64,000 nucleotides of DNA from JASHVB01 sp035508435 (lineage in GTDB: Bacteria > Pseudomonadota > Alphaproteobacteria > Acetobacterales > Acetobacteraceae), in the NCBI GenBank assembly GCA_035508435.1, contig DATJNA010000197.1, forward strand, positions 1-64,000. Direction: 5' to 3'. This document shows, one piece after another, positions 50,941 through 59,957 of the stretch. Each line of letters starts with the position of its first letter. Within the stretch, counting starts at the first letter, position 1. The position numbers and the translations under genes are program-made. The notes beneath the pieces are model-generated. The model made no database searches, was not told the DNA's origin, and saw only the letters and a list, made by a program, of their open reading frames with translations.

Positions 50941-53232
50941 TTATTCTGCCGCCGCGCGGGATGGTTCGGCCGCATCGAACGCCGCACGCAACTTCGGCGG
51001 CGACATTGGCAGGTCACGCAGCCGCAGACCGGTCGCATCGGCGATCGCGTTGGCGACCGCCGCCATCGGCGGCACGATCGGGACCTCGCCGACGCCGCGT
51101 GCGCCAAACGGATGCCGCGGGTTCGGAACCTCGATCAGGATCGCGTCGATCATCGGCATATCGGAGCAGACCGGCACGCGATAATCGAGGAATCCGGGGT
51201 TCTCCAATCGGCCGTGCCGATCGTAGATGTACTCCTCGCTGAGCGCCCAGCCGATACCCTGCGCCACTCCGCCTTGCATCTGGCCCTCGACATAGGAGGG
51301 ATGGATCGCCCGGCCGACATCCTGGATCGCGGTGTAGCGCAGAATCTTGACGTGGCCGGTCTCAGGATCGACCTCGACATCACAAATATGCGTCGTGAAG
51401 CCCGGCGCCTGGCCTTGCGCGTTGATCTGCACCTCGGCGCTGATCGGCCCCCCGGTGCGCGACGAGCGCGCGGCGATGGCGGCCAGATCGAGCGGCTCGA
51501 AGCCGCCGGCGTTGGCACCGGCGGGCACGACCTTGCCATCCTTCCACTCGACGGCGTCCACGCTGATCTCCCACATCATCGCGGCGCGTTTCTTCAGCTC
51601 CTCGATCACCTTCTCGGTTGCCTGAGTCACCGCCATGCCACCGGCGAATGTCACGCGGCTGCCGCCGGTCGAGGCGCTGAAGCCGATCGCGGTCGTGTCG
51701 CCGACCACGGGCCGGACATGCTCGAACGGAATGTGCAGCACCTCTGCGACCATCATCGCCATCGAGGCGCGCGAGCCGCCGATATCGGGATGGCCTTCGG
51801 TGACGGTGACCGTGCCGTCTTCGTTGATGTGCACTGCCGCACTCGATTCGCCGCCGGCATTGTGCCAATAGCCCGAGGCGATACCGCGTCCCTGCTTGGG
51901 CTTCAGCGCGATCTTCATATGCGCGCTGGCGCGCGCCGCCTGCAGAGTCTGTTGATAGCCGATATTGTTCCAGGTGATGCCGTGTGTCGCTTTGGCGCCA
52001 TCTCTGGCGCCGTTGATTTCCCGCATCCTGAGCGGATCGATCCCCAGTTCGCGCGCCAGCTCATCGACGCAGCTTTCCAGCGCGAACGTCCCAATCGGCG
52101 CGCCAGGGGCGCGGTACGCCGCGACCTTGGGCCGGTTGCACACCACGTCGTAGCCGACCGTCAGCGCGTTCGGAAAGTCGTAGACCGCCATGGCGCAGAT
52201 GCAGCCCTGCTGCACCGGCGAGCCGGGGAACGCCCCGGCCTGGAACTTGAGGACGGTTCGCGCGGCGACGATATGACCATCCCGCTTCGCACCAAGCTTG
52301 ACTTCGACCACGGCGCCGGAGGTCGGGCCGGTGGCGCGGAACACTTCCTCGCGGCTCATCTGGATCTTGACCGGTCGCCCCGATTTCCTCGACAGCATGT
52401 AGGCGAGCGGTTCGAGGTAGATGATCGTCTTGCCGCCAAAGCCGCCGCCAATCTCGGCGGGGATGGCGCGAATATTGGCGATCTCGCCGCCGCAGATGCG
52501 CGCGGTGTAGGCGCGCACCATGAACTGGCCCTGGCTCGAGCTGAAGATGGTCGTCTGGCCATCGGCCCCGACCGAAACCAGACAGGCGTGCGGCTCGATA
52601 TAGGCCTGGTGCACCGGCTGTGTCGTATAGCGCCGCTCGATGACCACGTCGGCTTCCTTGAAGCCGGCCTCGACATCACCTTTGGCGAAACGCACGACCT
52701 TGGTGACGTTCGACGGCTTCTCGGGTTTCGGCTCGACCCCCGCGGTGAAGATATTGTCGTGCAGCAGCGGCGCGTCCTCGGCCATCGCGGCTTCGACATC
52801 CATCACGTGCGGCAGGACTTCATATTCAACCTCGATCTGATCGAGCGCCTGTTCGGCAATCAACTGCGAGGTCGCTGCGACGGCGGCCACCGGGTGACCC
52901 TCATAGAGAGCCTTCCCCTTCGCCATGCAATTCAGTGACAGGTCACGCAGATTGTGCGGCGCGGCGCCGATGTGCGCGCGCTCGGGCGTGATGTCGGGAA
53001 AATCGGCACGGGTGATGACCGCTTTGACTCCGGGCAACGCCCGGGCCTTTTCGGTATTGATCGACACTATTCGCGCATGAGCATGCGGACTGCGCTTGAT
53101 GCGGCCCCACAGCATGCCTGGCATTGTGGTATCGGCGCCGAAATTGGCCCGGCCCGTGACCTTGTCGACGCCGTCGGGGCGGATTGGCCGGGTGCCGACT
53201 ACCCGAAGTGCAGCCTTGTCGAGATAGCTCAT
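50941..53232 (-). CDS. Molybdenum hydroxylase large subunit (xanthine dehydrogenase family)
   Basis: A 763-residue MoCo-binding subunit starting MSYLDKAALRVVGTRPIR, then KVTGRANFGAD typical of the family. Cofactor segments are AEIGGGFGGKT, RAPGAPIGTFALESCVDELA and HPDIGGSRASMAMMVAEVL; the catalytic Glu is in FGARGVGEVPIVPPM. Enzymes of this type hydroxylate heterocycles or aldehydes using water. They normally need [2Fe-2S] and FAD subunits, which are absent nearby, so partners must be elsewhere. It stands in the accessory catabolic region, opposite the GG-leader peptide. Confidence 0.93.
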   Translation of the reverse strand: MSYLDKAALRVVGTRPIRPDGVDKVTGRANFGADTTMPGMLWGRIKRSPHAHARIVSINTEKARALPGVKAVITRADFPDITPERAHIGAAPHNLRDLSLNCMAKGKALYEGHPVAAVAATSQLIAEQALDQIEVEYEVLPHVMDVEAAMAEDAPLLHDNIFTAGVEPKPEKPSNVTKVVRFAKGDVEAGFKEADVVIERRYTTQPVHQAYIEPHACLVSVGADGQTTIFSSSQGQFMVRAYTARICGGEIANIRAIPAEIGGGFGGKTIIYLEPLAYMLSRKSGRPVKIQMSREEVFRATGPTSGAVVEVKLGAKRDGHIVAARTVLKFQAGAFPGSPVQQGCICAMAVYDFPNALTVGYDVVCNRPKVAAYRAPGAPIGTFALESCVDELARELGIDPLRMREINGARDGAKATHGITWNNIGYQQTLQAARASAHMKIALKPKQGRGIASGYWHNAGGESSAAVHINEDGTVTVTEGHPDIGGSRASMAMMVAEVLHIPFEHVRPVVGDTTAIGFSASTGGSRVTFAGGMAVTQATEKVIEELKKRAAMMWEISVDAVEWKDGKVVPAGANAGGFEPLDLAAIAARSSRTGGPISAEVQINAQGQAPGFTTHICDVEVDPETGHVKILRYTAIQDVGRAIHPSYVEGQMQGGVAQGIGWALSEEYIYDRHGRLENPGFLDYRVPVCSDMPMIDAILIEVPNPRHPFGARGVGEVPIVPPMAAVANAIADATGLRLRDLPMSPPKLRAAFDAAEPSRAAAE

Positions 53233-53460
53233 GTGCACCCTCCCGTCGAACTGTGCGAAGCTGGACCTGGCACTACGGACCGTCGCAGCACGAGGTTTTC
53301 CGGACCCTCGCTCGGCCACGAATGGTCTCCCCCATCGGGGCAGTTATTTGCATCCCTAATACGTTGGAATCGCCCTGGCGGCAATTCTGCTACCCGCGCG
53401 CCGGCATTGTCACGGCAACCAGGTCTGGCCTCGGGGTGGGCAGCGGGCGAGGCTGACGGT
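53233..53460. other. Upstream region of the molybdenum hydroxylase gene
   Basis: About 230 bases between the hydroxylase start and an IS6-type fragment; presumably its promoter. No gene seen. Confidence 0.4.
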
Positions 53461-53620
53461 ATGAAGTCGCCATTCGACCCATCCTGCCGCCATCGATTCC
53501 CCGCCGAGATGATCAGCCATGCTGTCCGGCTGTACCACGTCTTCAGCATCAGCTTGCGGGATGTCGACTTGCTTCTGGCTGAGCGTGGCGTTGTCGTCTC
53601 GTATCAGACGGTTCGGCGCG
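53461..53620 (+). mobile_element. IS6-family transposase, N-terminal fragment
   Basis: The ATG at 53461 opens MKSPFDPSCRHRFPAEMISH and continues RLYHVFSISLRDVDLLLAER and VSYQTVRR, the helix-turn-helix start of IS6/IS26-type transposases. Similarity ends near 53617 (VRR then GGLCGC) and no DDE catalytic core follows. No inverted terminal repeats were recognised. An inactive remnant from past transposition. Confidence 0.75.
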
Positions 53621-53750
53621 GCGGATTGTGCGGCTGTATGACGACAATGGCGATCGCCTGTTGGCGGCCTCGGACAGTATCCATCCGGCGACACGGTTCA
53701 GCCATACGATCGGTCTACGCCGTCTCGAATTGGCGTGCGGCTTCCGCCGC

Positions 53751-55112
53751 TCATACCTGTGCATTGGCCAAACATGTAAGCAGGCCAGCGTTGTCCAACT
53801 TCTCCAGGTTGTCGACCGCCTGCACCAATCGCGGCGGCGCATCGGGCGCCAATTTGTCACGAGCGAACGCGCAGCAGCGGTAAAATTTCGCCAGATGCTG
53901 GTCTCGCGTCAGCCGCCGGGCCGGGCTGGCCAGCATGGTGCTACAGTGCCATCGCAACACGGTGCCGTTCTTCAGGTGCACGGCGACCGCTTGCGGCGCC
54001 AGTGCGTTAGGGTCCGGATTGCCATCGTCGCGTACCGCGACGCGTGCCGCCAGGGCATGGGTGAGCGGATCGCGCAGCGCCTCGCCGCGGAAATCCGTCA
54101 GATCCAGGCGGCCATGTTGCAACACCTTCGCCACGACGTAACCCATGCACAGCCGCGCATAACTTGCATTCGCCGTTGCCTGCGAAGGACGGCCGACCAG
54201 CCGCGCAATCAGCGGCGGAGCACTGACTTCGACGCAGTCCAGCTCCGGCGTGGCAAATCGGTGTTGGGTCTGAAGCGCCATGACGCCCTCGATGCCGCCG
54301 TGGGTGGCGCGACCGGCTGGGAACGGCTTGTGGCTGAACTCGCTGATACGCCAATCGCTGCCGAGGCCATGGAGCACCGGCGCGATATCTGACGCGTCCT
54401 CGAACAATGCCAGATAGCCGTATGGGCCTTCGAACACCTGCCGGGCCGGGGCAAAACCCAACGCCGCCAATTCACAAGATTGCAGCGCCGCCCGGACGTT
54501 GAACGCGATCTGCACCGGAAGAATCGGGCTGCCTTCGGTATGCGCCTGCATGGTCCCGCTGGCTTGCGCGAGCTGCCAGGCGAAAGCCGCCGCGAGGGTA
54601 GCGTGATCCAGGCCCAGCAGGCGTCCGGCAGCGGCGACGGCGCCGAATCCGCCCGCAGTCGCGGGACGGAAAAAGCGGAATCCGGCGCGCGCGGCAAGGC
54701 CAAGTCCGGCGGCGATGTCCGCGCCCACCACGATGGCGGTCATCAATTCCGCGCCGCTGACGCCGCCGGTTCGCTCCGCGGCGGCCAAGGCTGCGGGCAG
54801 CACGCTGGCCATGGCATGAACCACCGCCGGCTCGTGCACACAGTCAAATTCCTGGTTGTGCATCTGCCAGGCGTTCATAAACGCCGCGGCCGCAGCCGAC
54901 AGGCGCACGTTTCGTCCCCAAACCGATACCGCTGGCTGGCCCCAGCTCGCCGCCACCCTCAGCAACGCGTCACCACCCTCTACCGACGAGCCGGCAATGC
55001 CGACGCCAAGACTGTCCAGCAGGAACACCGCGGCTTGCTGCCGGGCATCCTGCGAAAGCTCCGCGAAGCGAGTGTTCCGCACATGTGCGGCAAAGCGTTC
55101 AGCAACGGTCAT
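53751..55112 (-). CDS. MmgE/PrpD family protein
   Basis: A 453-residue protein starting MTVAERFAAHVRNTRFAEL. Family marks: LLDSLGVGIAGSSVEGGDAL, NAWQMHNQEFDCVHEPAVVH, GADIAAGLGLAAR, the TAGGFGAVAAAGRLLGL region and HKPFPAGRATHGGIEGVMAL. PrpD is a 2-methylcitrate dehydratase; other members isomerise or dehydrate various acids, so substrate cannot be assigned. Together with the cyclase and GMC genes it forms a minus-strand catabolic block. Confidence 0.93.
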   Translation of the reverse strand: MTVAERFAAHVRNTRFAELSQDARQQAAVFLLDSLGVGIAGSSVEGGDALLRVAASWGQPAVSVWGRNVRLSAAAAAFMNAWQMHNQEFDCVHEPAVVHAMASVLPAALAAAERTGGVSGAELMTAIVVGADIAAGLGLAARAGFRFFRPATAGGFGAVAAAGRLLGLDHATLAAAFAWQLAQASGTMQAHTEGSPILPVQIAFNVRAALQSCELAALGFAPARQVFEGPYGYLALFEDASDIAPVLHGLGSDWRISEFSHKPFPAGRATHGGIEGVMALQTQHRFATPELDCVEVSAPPLIARLVGRPSQATANASYARLCMGYVVAKVLQHGRLDLTDFRGEALRDPLTHALAARVAVRDDGNPDPNALAPQAVAVHLKNGTVLRWHCSTMLASPARRLTRDQHLAKFYRCCAFARDKLAPDAPPRLVQAVDNLEKLDNAGLLTCLANAQV

Positions 55113-55240
55113 GGTTTTTCGGTTTCATCGGCAAATCTGTTAACACGGCCGCCGGCCTTATGGGATGCTCGAGTGCAGGCTCTCGCGGGCGCGGCCGTTG
55201 CGCTGCGCCTCGTTCCGGCCGGTGGCCTCAGGCAAGCGGC

Positions 55241-55930
55241 TCAGTCCAGCCAGGCGACGGCGCGAATCGGACTGCCGGTTCCCCCCTTGATGCGGAGCGG
55301 GAAACCGATGAAGCGGAACCGCCCCTTCCCGACGAGCTGGTCAAGGTTCACCAACCCCTCCACGTGGGTGAAGCCCATATCCCGGCAGACATGGTGGACC
55401 TCAAAATTGTTGCGGCCTGGCCGGCCGGGGCTGACTGCCTCGACGCCGAACATAGTGATCGCCCTCTCGCCGAGCCAAATCGCCGACTCCTTGGTGAGGC
55501 CGGGGAAGTCGGTCAGGTAGGCATCGGTCCCCTGGGTCCGGCGATGGAAGTCCATATGCAAAAGCACGGTATCCTTCGGTCTGATCTCGATGCCGGCCGC
55601 GCGTTCAGCCATTTCCAGGTCGGCAATCGTGATGTCGCTGCACAACGGCTTGTGGGAAAGGTCCAGGCACACAGCGTCGGTGAAGAAATTCTCCAACGGC
55701 ATCTGGTCGATCGTCGCGGCGCCAGGTCGCTCGTCGAAATGGTACGGAGCGTCGACATGGGTACCGGAATGATCCCCCATGTTCAGCGACATCACCGCGG
55801 ACGAAAACAGATAGCCGTCGGCGATCCGCTTTTCCTCATGCGTCGTGAATGGAGCAATGATCACCATGGGATGGTTGGGAAGCCGGGCCATTTTGTGGTG
55901 GATTTCCCGGCTGAGATCGATCAGTCGCAT
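55241..55930 (-). CDS. Cyclase family protein (kynurenine formamidase-like)
   Basis: A 229-residue metal-dependent hydrolase. MRLIDLSREIHHKMARLPNH is the family N-terminus, and the signature HSGTHVDAPYHF supplies metal ligands. Later marks are DTVLLHMDFHRR and FGVEAVSPGRPGRNNFEVHH. Members hydrolyse amides or lactones such as N-formylkynurenine and isatin. GGAGG is 6 bases upstream of the ATG at 55930. Downstream of, and in line with, the GMC oxidoreductase genes, 128 bases before the MmgE/PrpD gene. Confidence 0.93.
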   Translation of the reverse strand: MRLIDLSREIHHKMARLPNHPMVIIAPFTTHEEKRIADGYLFSSAVMSLNMGDHSGTHVDAPYHFDERPGAATIDQMPLENFFTDAVCLDLSHKPLCSDITIADLEMAERAAGIEIRPKDTVLLHMDFHRRTQGTDAYLTDFPGLTKESAIWLGERAITMFGVEAVSPGRPGRNNFEVHHVCRDMGFTHVEGLVNLDQLVGKGRFRFIGFPLRIKGGTGSPIRAVAWLD

Positions 55931-56165
55931 GGCGCTGCCTCCGAATCTGCCAACGTTCAGTGACCAGTCCGGACCGGTCAATCCCGCCCTGTGCGCCCGA
56001 TGGCCGCACCTGGCACGGTACGGGAAGGCGCCGCCGACATGGCTCGGCGGATGCGCCCTCCGTTCCAGCCGACAGCGTTCCGATCCGATCTGACGGACAT
56101 GATGACAGCGCCGCCGCCGCTGATCAGGGGGGCTCCCGGCGTAACGGTTGGGTCCGCCTTTGGGC

Positions 56166-57929
56166 TCAAACCAAAGCCCCCGGGCGTCTCACATAGTTCT
56201 CCTTGATCGCATCGGCTGCCCAGCAGGCCAGCATGCCGATCGTCTCGGTGGGGCCGTTCGCCGGGTTCTGCGGGAACGCACTCCCGCCCACCACGAACAG
56301 ATTCGAAACGTCCCACGACTGCAGGTATTTGTTGACGGCGCTGGTCGATGGATCGCTGCCCATCACGGCGCCGCCGACATTGTGCGTGCTCTGATACCCC
56401 ACGAGACTGAAATGCGTGCCCTTGCCCTTGCCGCCCAGGCGCGAACCGTTCAGCGCGCGGCCGACCTCCATGCAGCGCTCGTCCACCCACTGCATCATGC
56501 GCAGCTCGTTCTCGTTCCAGTCGAACGTCATACGCAGCAGCGGCAGGCCGTACGCGTCTTTGTAGGTCGGGTCGAGATCAAGATAGTTGTGGCGGTAGCT
56601 CAGGCAGGTGCCGTGACTGGTGATCGCCATGTTGCGGCGATAGTGATACGCCACGGCTCGCTTCCATTCGCCGCCCCAGCGCGACGTGCCCGGTGGCACC
56701 ACCTTGCCCTTGATCGGCGCCGCACCGCGCGCCGAGGTGTTGACATAGGCGCCGCCGATGAAGCCAAGCGGGCCGCGGTCGATCACGTCGCCGTTGAGTT
56801 CGTCGATCGACGTGTTGAGCTGGCCGCCGCCGATGAACGGATTGAACTCGCGATCATCGAAGAACACGTGCACCGAACTGCCCTGCTGATAGGAGTAGTT
56901 GCGGCCGACCACGCCTTTGCCGGTGCGTGGATCGTACGGCGTGCCGATGCCGGACAACAGCAGCAGCCGCGTGTTGCTGAAGCAATACGCCCCCAGCACG
57001 ACGATGCTCGCCGATTGCTCTACTTCGTTGCCGCGTGCGTCGATGTAGGTGACGCCGGTGGCCTGCTTGCCGGTGGAGTCCGTGTTGACGCGCAGCACGT
57101 TGCACAGCGGACGCAGCTCGAAGGTCGGCTGCCGGGCCAGCGCGGGGTGCACCGAGGTCAGCGGATTGGCCTTGGCGCCTTGCGCGCAGACATGGCTGGA
57201 GCAAAAGCCGCCGCGCGCGCATTCGAGCATCTGGACGCGATACGCGTTGCGGTAGTCCGCGGTCATCGCCGCGGTCGGGCCCTGGAACGGCACATAGCCC
57301 AGCGAGCTCACCGCGTCAGAGAACAACCTGCCTTCGTACGAGGGCCGTGTCGGCGGGTTCGGATACTCGCGCGAGCGCGGCCCTTCGTGCGGATTGCCGC
57401 CTGGCTGGATCTCGCCGTTCAGGTTGCCGGCCTTGCCGCCAACGCCGAAGATATGCTCGAACTGGTCGTAGTACGGTTCGACCTCGTCCCAGGTGACGCC
57501 CCAGTCCTGCAGATGGCAGTCCTCGGGAATGAACGTTGCGCCATAGCGTTGCTTGATGCGCGAGTGCATTTCAAAATCATGGGGCAGAAAGCGGCGCGCA
57601 TTTCCGCCCCAGTGTGCCGCCGTACCACCGACCATCTCGCCTGGCTTGAATGCGCCCATCTCGCGCATCGGCAGCGCCGTCTGCGCGTCGTTGTTGCGAA
57701 ATGTGATGGTGTCGCGCGCCAGATTCTGAAAGATGTCGCTATGGCGGTCAAATTTCAGTTCATCGTACACATTGGGTTTGTGGAAATCGGTGTTCATATC
57801 GAACGACTTGCCGCGCTCCAGGCACACGACGCTCAACCCGGCGCTGGCCAGTTCCATCGACATGATCGAGCCCACGACGCCGCTGCCCACGACAACAACA
57901 TCGACGGATTTCGGTTTCGTATTCGACAT
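56166..57929 (-). CDS. GMC family oxidoreductase (FAD alcohol/sugar dehydrogenase)
   Basis: A 587-residue flavoprotein. The FAD-binding motif is VDVVVVGSGVVGSIMSMEL, then ERGKSF and the GMC loop MVGGTAAHWGGNARRFLP. The C-terminal FAD/active-site motif includes THNVGGAVMGSDPSTSAVNK and VVGGSAFPQNPANGPTETIG. It matches the large subunit of membrane gluconate/fructose-type dehydrogenases; the adjacent gene encodes the matching small subunit. No Tat signal at its own N-terminus (MSNTKPKSVDVVVV), so the small subunit would be needed for export. A cytochrome c subunit is not present nearby. Confidence 0.93.
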   Translation of the reverse strand: MSNTKPKSVDVVVVGSGVVGSIMSMELASAGLSVVCLERGKSFDMNTDFHKPNVYDELKFDRHSDIFQNLARDTITFRNNDAQTALPMREMGAFKPGEMVGGTAAHWGGNARRFLPHDFEMHSRIKQRYGATFIPEDCHLQDWGVTWDEVEPYYDQFEHIFGVGGKAGNLNGEIQPGGNPHEGPRSREYPNPPTRPSYEGRLFSDAVSSLGYVPFQGPTAAMTADYRNAYRVQMLECARGGFCSSHVCAQGAKANPLTSVHPALARQPTFELRPLCNVLRVNTDSTGKQATGVTYIDARGNEVEQSASIVVLGAYCFSNTRLLLLSGIGTPYDPRTGKGVVGRNYSYQQGSSVHVFFDDREFNPFIGGGQLNTSIDELNGDVIDRGPLGFIGGAYVNTSARGAAPIKGKVVPPGTSRWGGEWKRAVAYHYRRNMAITSHGTCLSYRHNYLDLDPTYKDAYGLPLLRMTFDWNENELRMMQWVDERCMEVGRALNGSRLGGKGKGTHFSLVGYQSTHNVGGAVMGSDPSTSAVNKYLQSWDVSNLFVVGGSAFPQNPANGPTETIGMLACWAADAIKENYVRRPGALV

Positions 57930-57930
57930 C

Positions 57931-58590
57931 TCAGCTATCCCTGCCGCGCCTGATGACAACGTGCTTCGGAAAGCCCTCCGCGTCGACCGGCACCTTGCCG
58001 GTCTGCACGTCGAGCACGCTGACGGGTTCGGCGTGGTACGGCTCACTGCTGGTGACCAGGTGGCGGTATTCGCCGCTGGGCAGTCCGGGGAATCCGAGCA
58101 GCTTCCAACCCACCTTGTCGCGGTTGCCGCCGTACAGCGGATCGGCGAAATATCCCTCCTCGGTGTTGCGCCACAGCAGGCCGAAGAAGAATTTCGCTGA
58201 CAGCGAAGGCAACGCGATCTCGTCTTGCTCCAATTGCTGGAGCACGCGCAGTTGCCGGTCACCGGGAAGCTGCGCGAAATTCCGGTCGAACGCAGCCTTG
58301 CAGTGCTGGTCGATCTCGCGAATCGCGATGCGGTAGACTTCCTGTGGCGTGAAGCGCGATTGATAGCCTTGCTGCGGGGTGCCCTCCAGCCACGGGCCGT
58401 CACGATACATCCTGCCATGCGTGCCCCAGGAGCCGGCCAATTGGCGGTCGAGGTAGACGACAACGCCGGCATCACGCGCCCCAGGTCCCAGCTCATCGGT
58501 GGGAATCAAATGCTCCACGGCAGCCTCAAGAAAGCGAATCTCGGGCTCCGCCAAATACAGATAGGCAGCCGCGATCGAGTTGTCGCTCAC
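57931..58590 (-). CDS. Gluconate 2-dehydrogenase subunit 3 family protein
   Basis: A 219-residue accessory subunit. EIRFLEAAVEHLIPTDELGP and VVYLDRQLAGSWGTHGRMYR are the family N-terminal marks; FFFGLLWRNTEEGYFADPLY and GGNRDKVGWKLLGFPGLP the C-terminal ones. In known dehydrogenases this subunit escorts or stabilises the flavin subunit, often with a Tat signal, but none is evident here. Start codon is GTG at 58590 with a strong GAGGAG upstream. Its stop lies one base from the GMC start. Confidence 0.93.
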   Translation of the reverse strand: MSDNSIAAAYLYLAEPEIRFLEAAVEHLIPTDELGPGARDAGVVVYLDRQLAGSWGTHGRMYRDGPWLEGTPQQGYQSRFTPQEVYRIAIREIDQHCKAAFDRNFAQLPGDRQLRVLQQLEQDEIALPSLSAKFFFGLLWRNTEEGYFADPLYGGNRDKVGWKLLGFPGLPSGEYRHLVTSSEPYHAEPVSVLDVQTGKVPVDAEGFPKHVVIRRGRDS

Positions 58591-59017
58591 GGTCGTCTCC
58601 TCAGTTTCCCGCTTCGGTGTGTATAAGGTGATCGGGCGTTGTCAAGTTGACCGGAAACAGGACGAATCCAGTCGCTGTGCTGAGACCGTCCCAAACATGC
58701 GGGTGTTCACTTGATGGCCCAGGTCCGAACAACCACCGTCAACGTGACGCTTGAAGCGGATCACGGCAGCATCGGTCGGCGTCACCGCTCATTTCACATG
58801 GCAGCGTGATCACCCCCATGTTCGGGACAGCCTCACGCCGAGAGGTATGGCCCGTGGGTCTGCGTTTGTTCGCCGGGCTTCGGGGGCGCTAGCGTGCCCG
58901 GCACCAAGGGCATCATGCTCACCTTCGACGATTTTGTGATCCGGCCGGAGCGGTATCTCCAGCGCATCTGGCTGCTCATGGCCGGGTGCGCGCCGCGGTG
59001 TGACGCGGCGACCGCGG
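58591..59017. other. Intergenic stretch, no gene recognised
   Basis: 427 bases between two minus-strand genes, presumably holding the promoter of the gluconate-dehydrogenase-type operon and the end of the deacetylase operon. Short open frames are present on both strands but none resembles a known protein. A few segments look like decayed mobile DNA without a confident match. Confidence 0.4.
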
Positions 59018-59956
59018 TCAGCTCAAACTGTCCGCATGGTCCACCCAGATGCTGGGCGCCAGGTGCAGCGAGCTCTCGCGCGGATGACGCACAAGCCAAT
59101 GCTCGGCGCATTGCAGTGCTGTCGCGGCCCAAACGCCTGACAAGGATGCGACATGGCCCAGGAACGCATCCAACAGCTTCAGGCGATGGCCCCAACCGAT
59201 CGCGTAAGGATGCAGCACCATCGAAAAAGACCGTCCGCGGTGATATTGCGCAGCCAGCTCGGCGCGCCAGTTCCGCGCCAGGCTGTCGGCATGCTCCAGG
59301 CCGGTCCCCTTTGTCGGGAACAGCAGGAAGAATTGGTCATCGAAATGGTAGTAGTAAGGCATGGCCAGGATGGATTTCGGCCCGTCCGGATCGTAGACCC
59401 AGTAATGCGGCACGTCGTCAGCCAGGCTGTTCCCCATGTACTTGTAGCCATGCTCGGCCAGTAGCGGCATTGTGGCGGCGCTGATCGCACCGCCCGCATA
59501 CCGGTCACTCTGCCGCGGCAGCGAGTACCACCCCCATGGCCGCTGGCCGGTCGCCGCACCGACGCACTCCGTCGTCCGCTGCAGCCGCGCGCTCTCCACT
59601 GACGGGGCAAGCCTGCTGACATCCTCGCGCAGATAGCCGTGCGCCGCGACCTCGTGGCCATCGCCAACCAGTGAGCGCAGGATCGTTGGATGAATATCGG
59701 CGAGCGCGCCGGATGCAGCGAAGGTCGCGCGAAATCGGTGTTTGTCGAGCGTGGCACGAAGCGACGCAAGACCGCCATGCATCCCGTAATAGGCCTCGGG
59801 CGTCTTGAGGTCGGCGGCGGTCAGGCCATCCGGTCCGCACTGGGGATCCAACGACACAACGATGGTGAAGCTGCACGTCTTGCTTTTCGGCCAGCCAATG
59901 TCTGAATCGGCGATGCTGCGCTCATCCGAGACGGTGTAGCCGTCCTTCCAGGGCAT
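59018..59956 (-). CDS. Polysaccharide deacetylase family protein 1
   Basis: A 312-residue NodB-like barrel. The deacetylase His pair is in GDGHEVAAHGYLRED (HxxxxH), and the N-terminal strand contains FTIVVSLDPQCGPDG. RPWGWYSLPRQSD and YYYHFDDQFFLLFP are other core segments. Members remove N-acyl groups from polysaccharides or cleave cyclic amides (PuuE-like allantoinases). In this catabolic setting a small cyclic amide substrate is plausible but unproved. One base from the second deacetylase stop. Confidence 0.9.
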   Translation of the reverse strand: MPWKDGYTVSDERSIADSDIGWPKSKTCSFTIVVSLDPQCGPDGLTAADLKTPEAYYGMHGGLASLRATLDKHRFRATFAASGALADIHPTILRSLVGDGHEVAAHGYLREDVSRLAPSVESARLQRTTECVGAATGQRPWGWYSLPRQSDRYAGGAISAATMPLLAEHGYKYMGNSLADDVPHYWVYDPDGPKSILAMPYYYHFDDQFFLLFPTKGTGLEHADSLARNWRAELAAQYHRGRSFSMVLHPYAIGWGHRLKLLDAFLGHVASLSGVWAATALQCAEHWLVRHPRESSLHLAPSIWVDHADSLS

Positions 59957-59957
59957 G

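Noticed and set aside
51112..52938. A 608-codon plus-strand open frame
   Set aside because: It is antisense to the molybdenum hydroxylase gene and is Asp/Arg/His-rich, typical of a shadow frame.
56148..57953. A 601-codon plus-strand open frame
   Set aside because: It is antisense to the GMC oxidoreductase gene, which has full flavin motifs.
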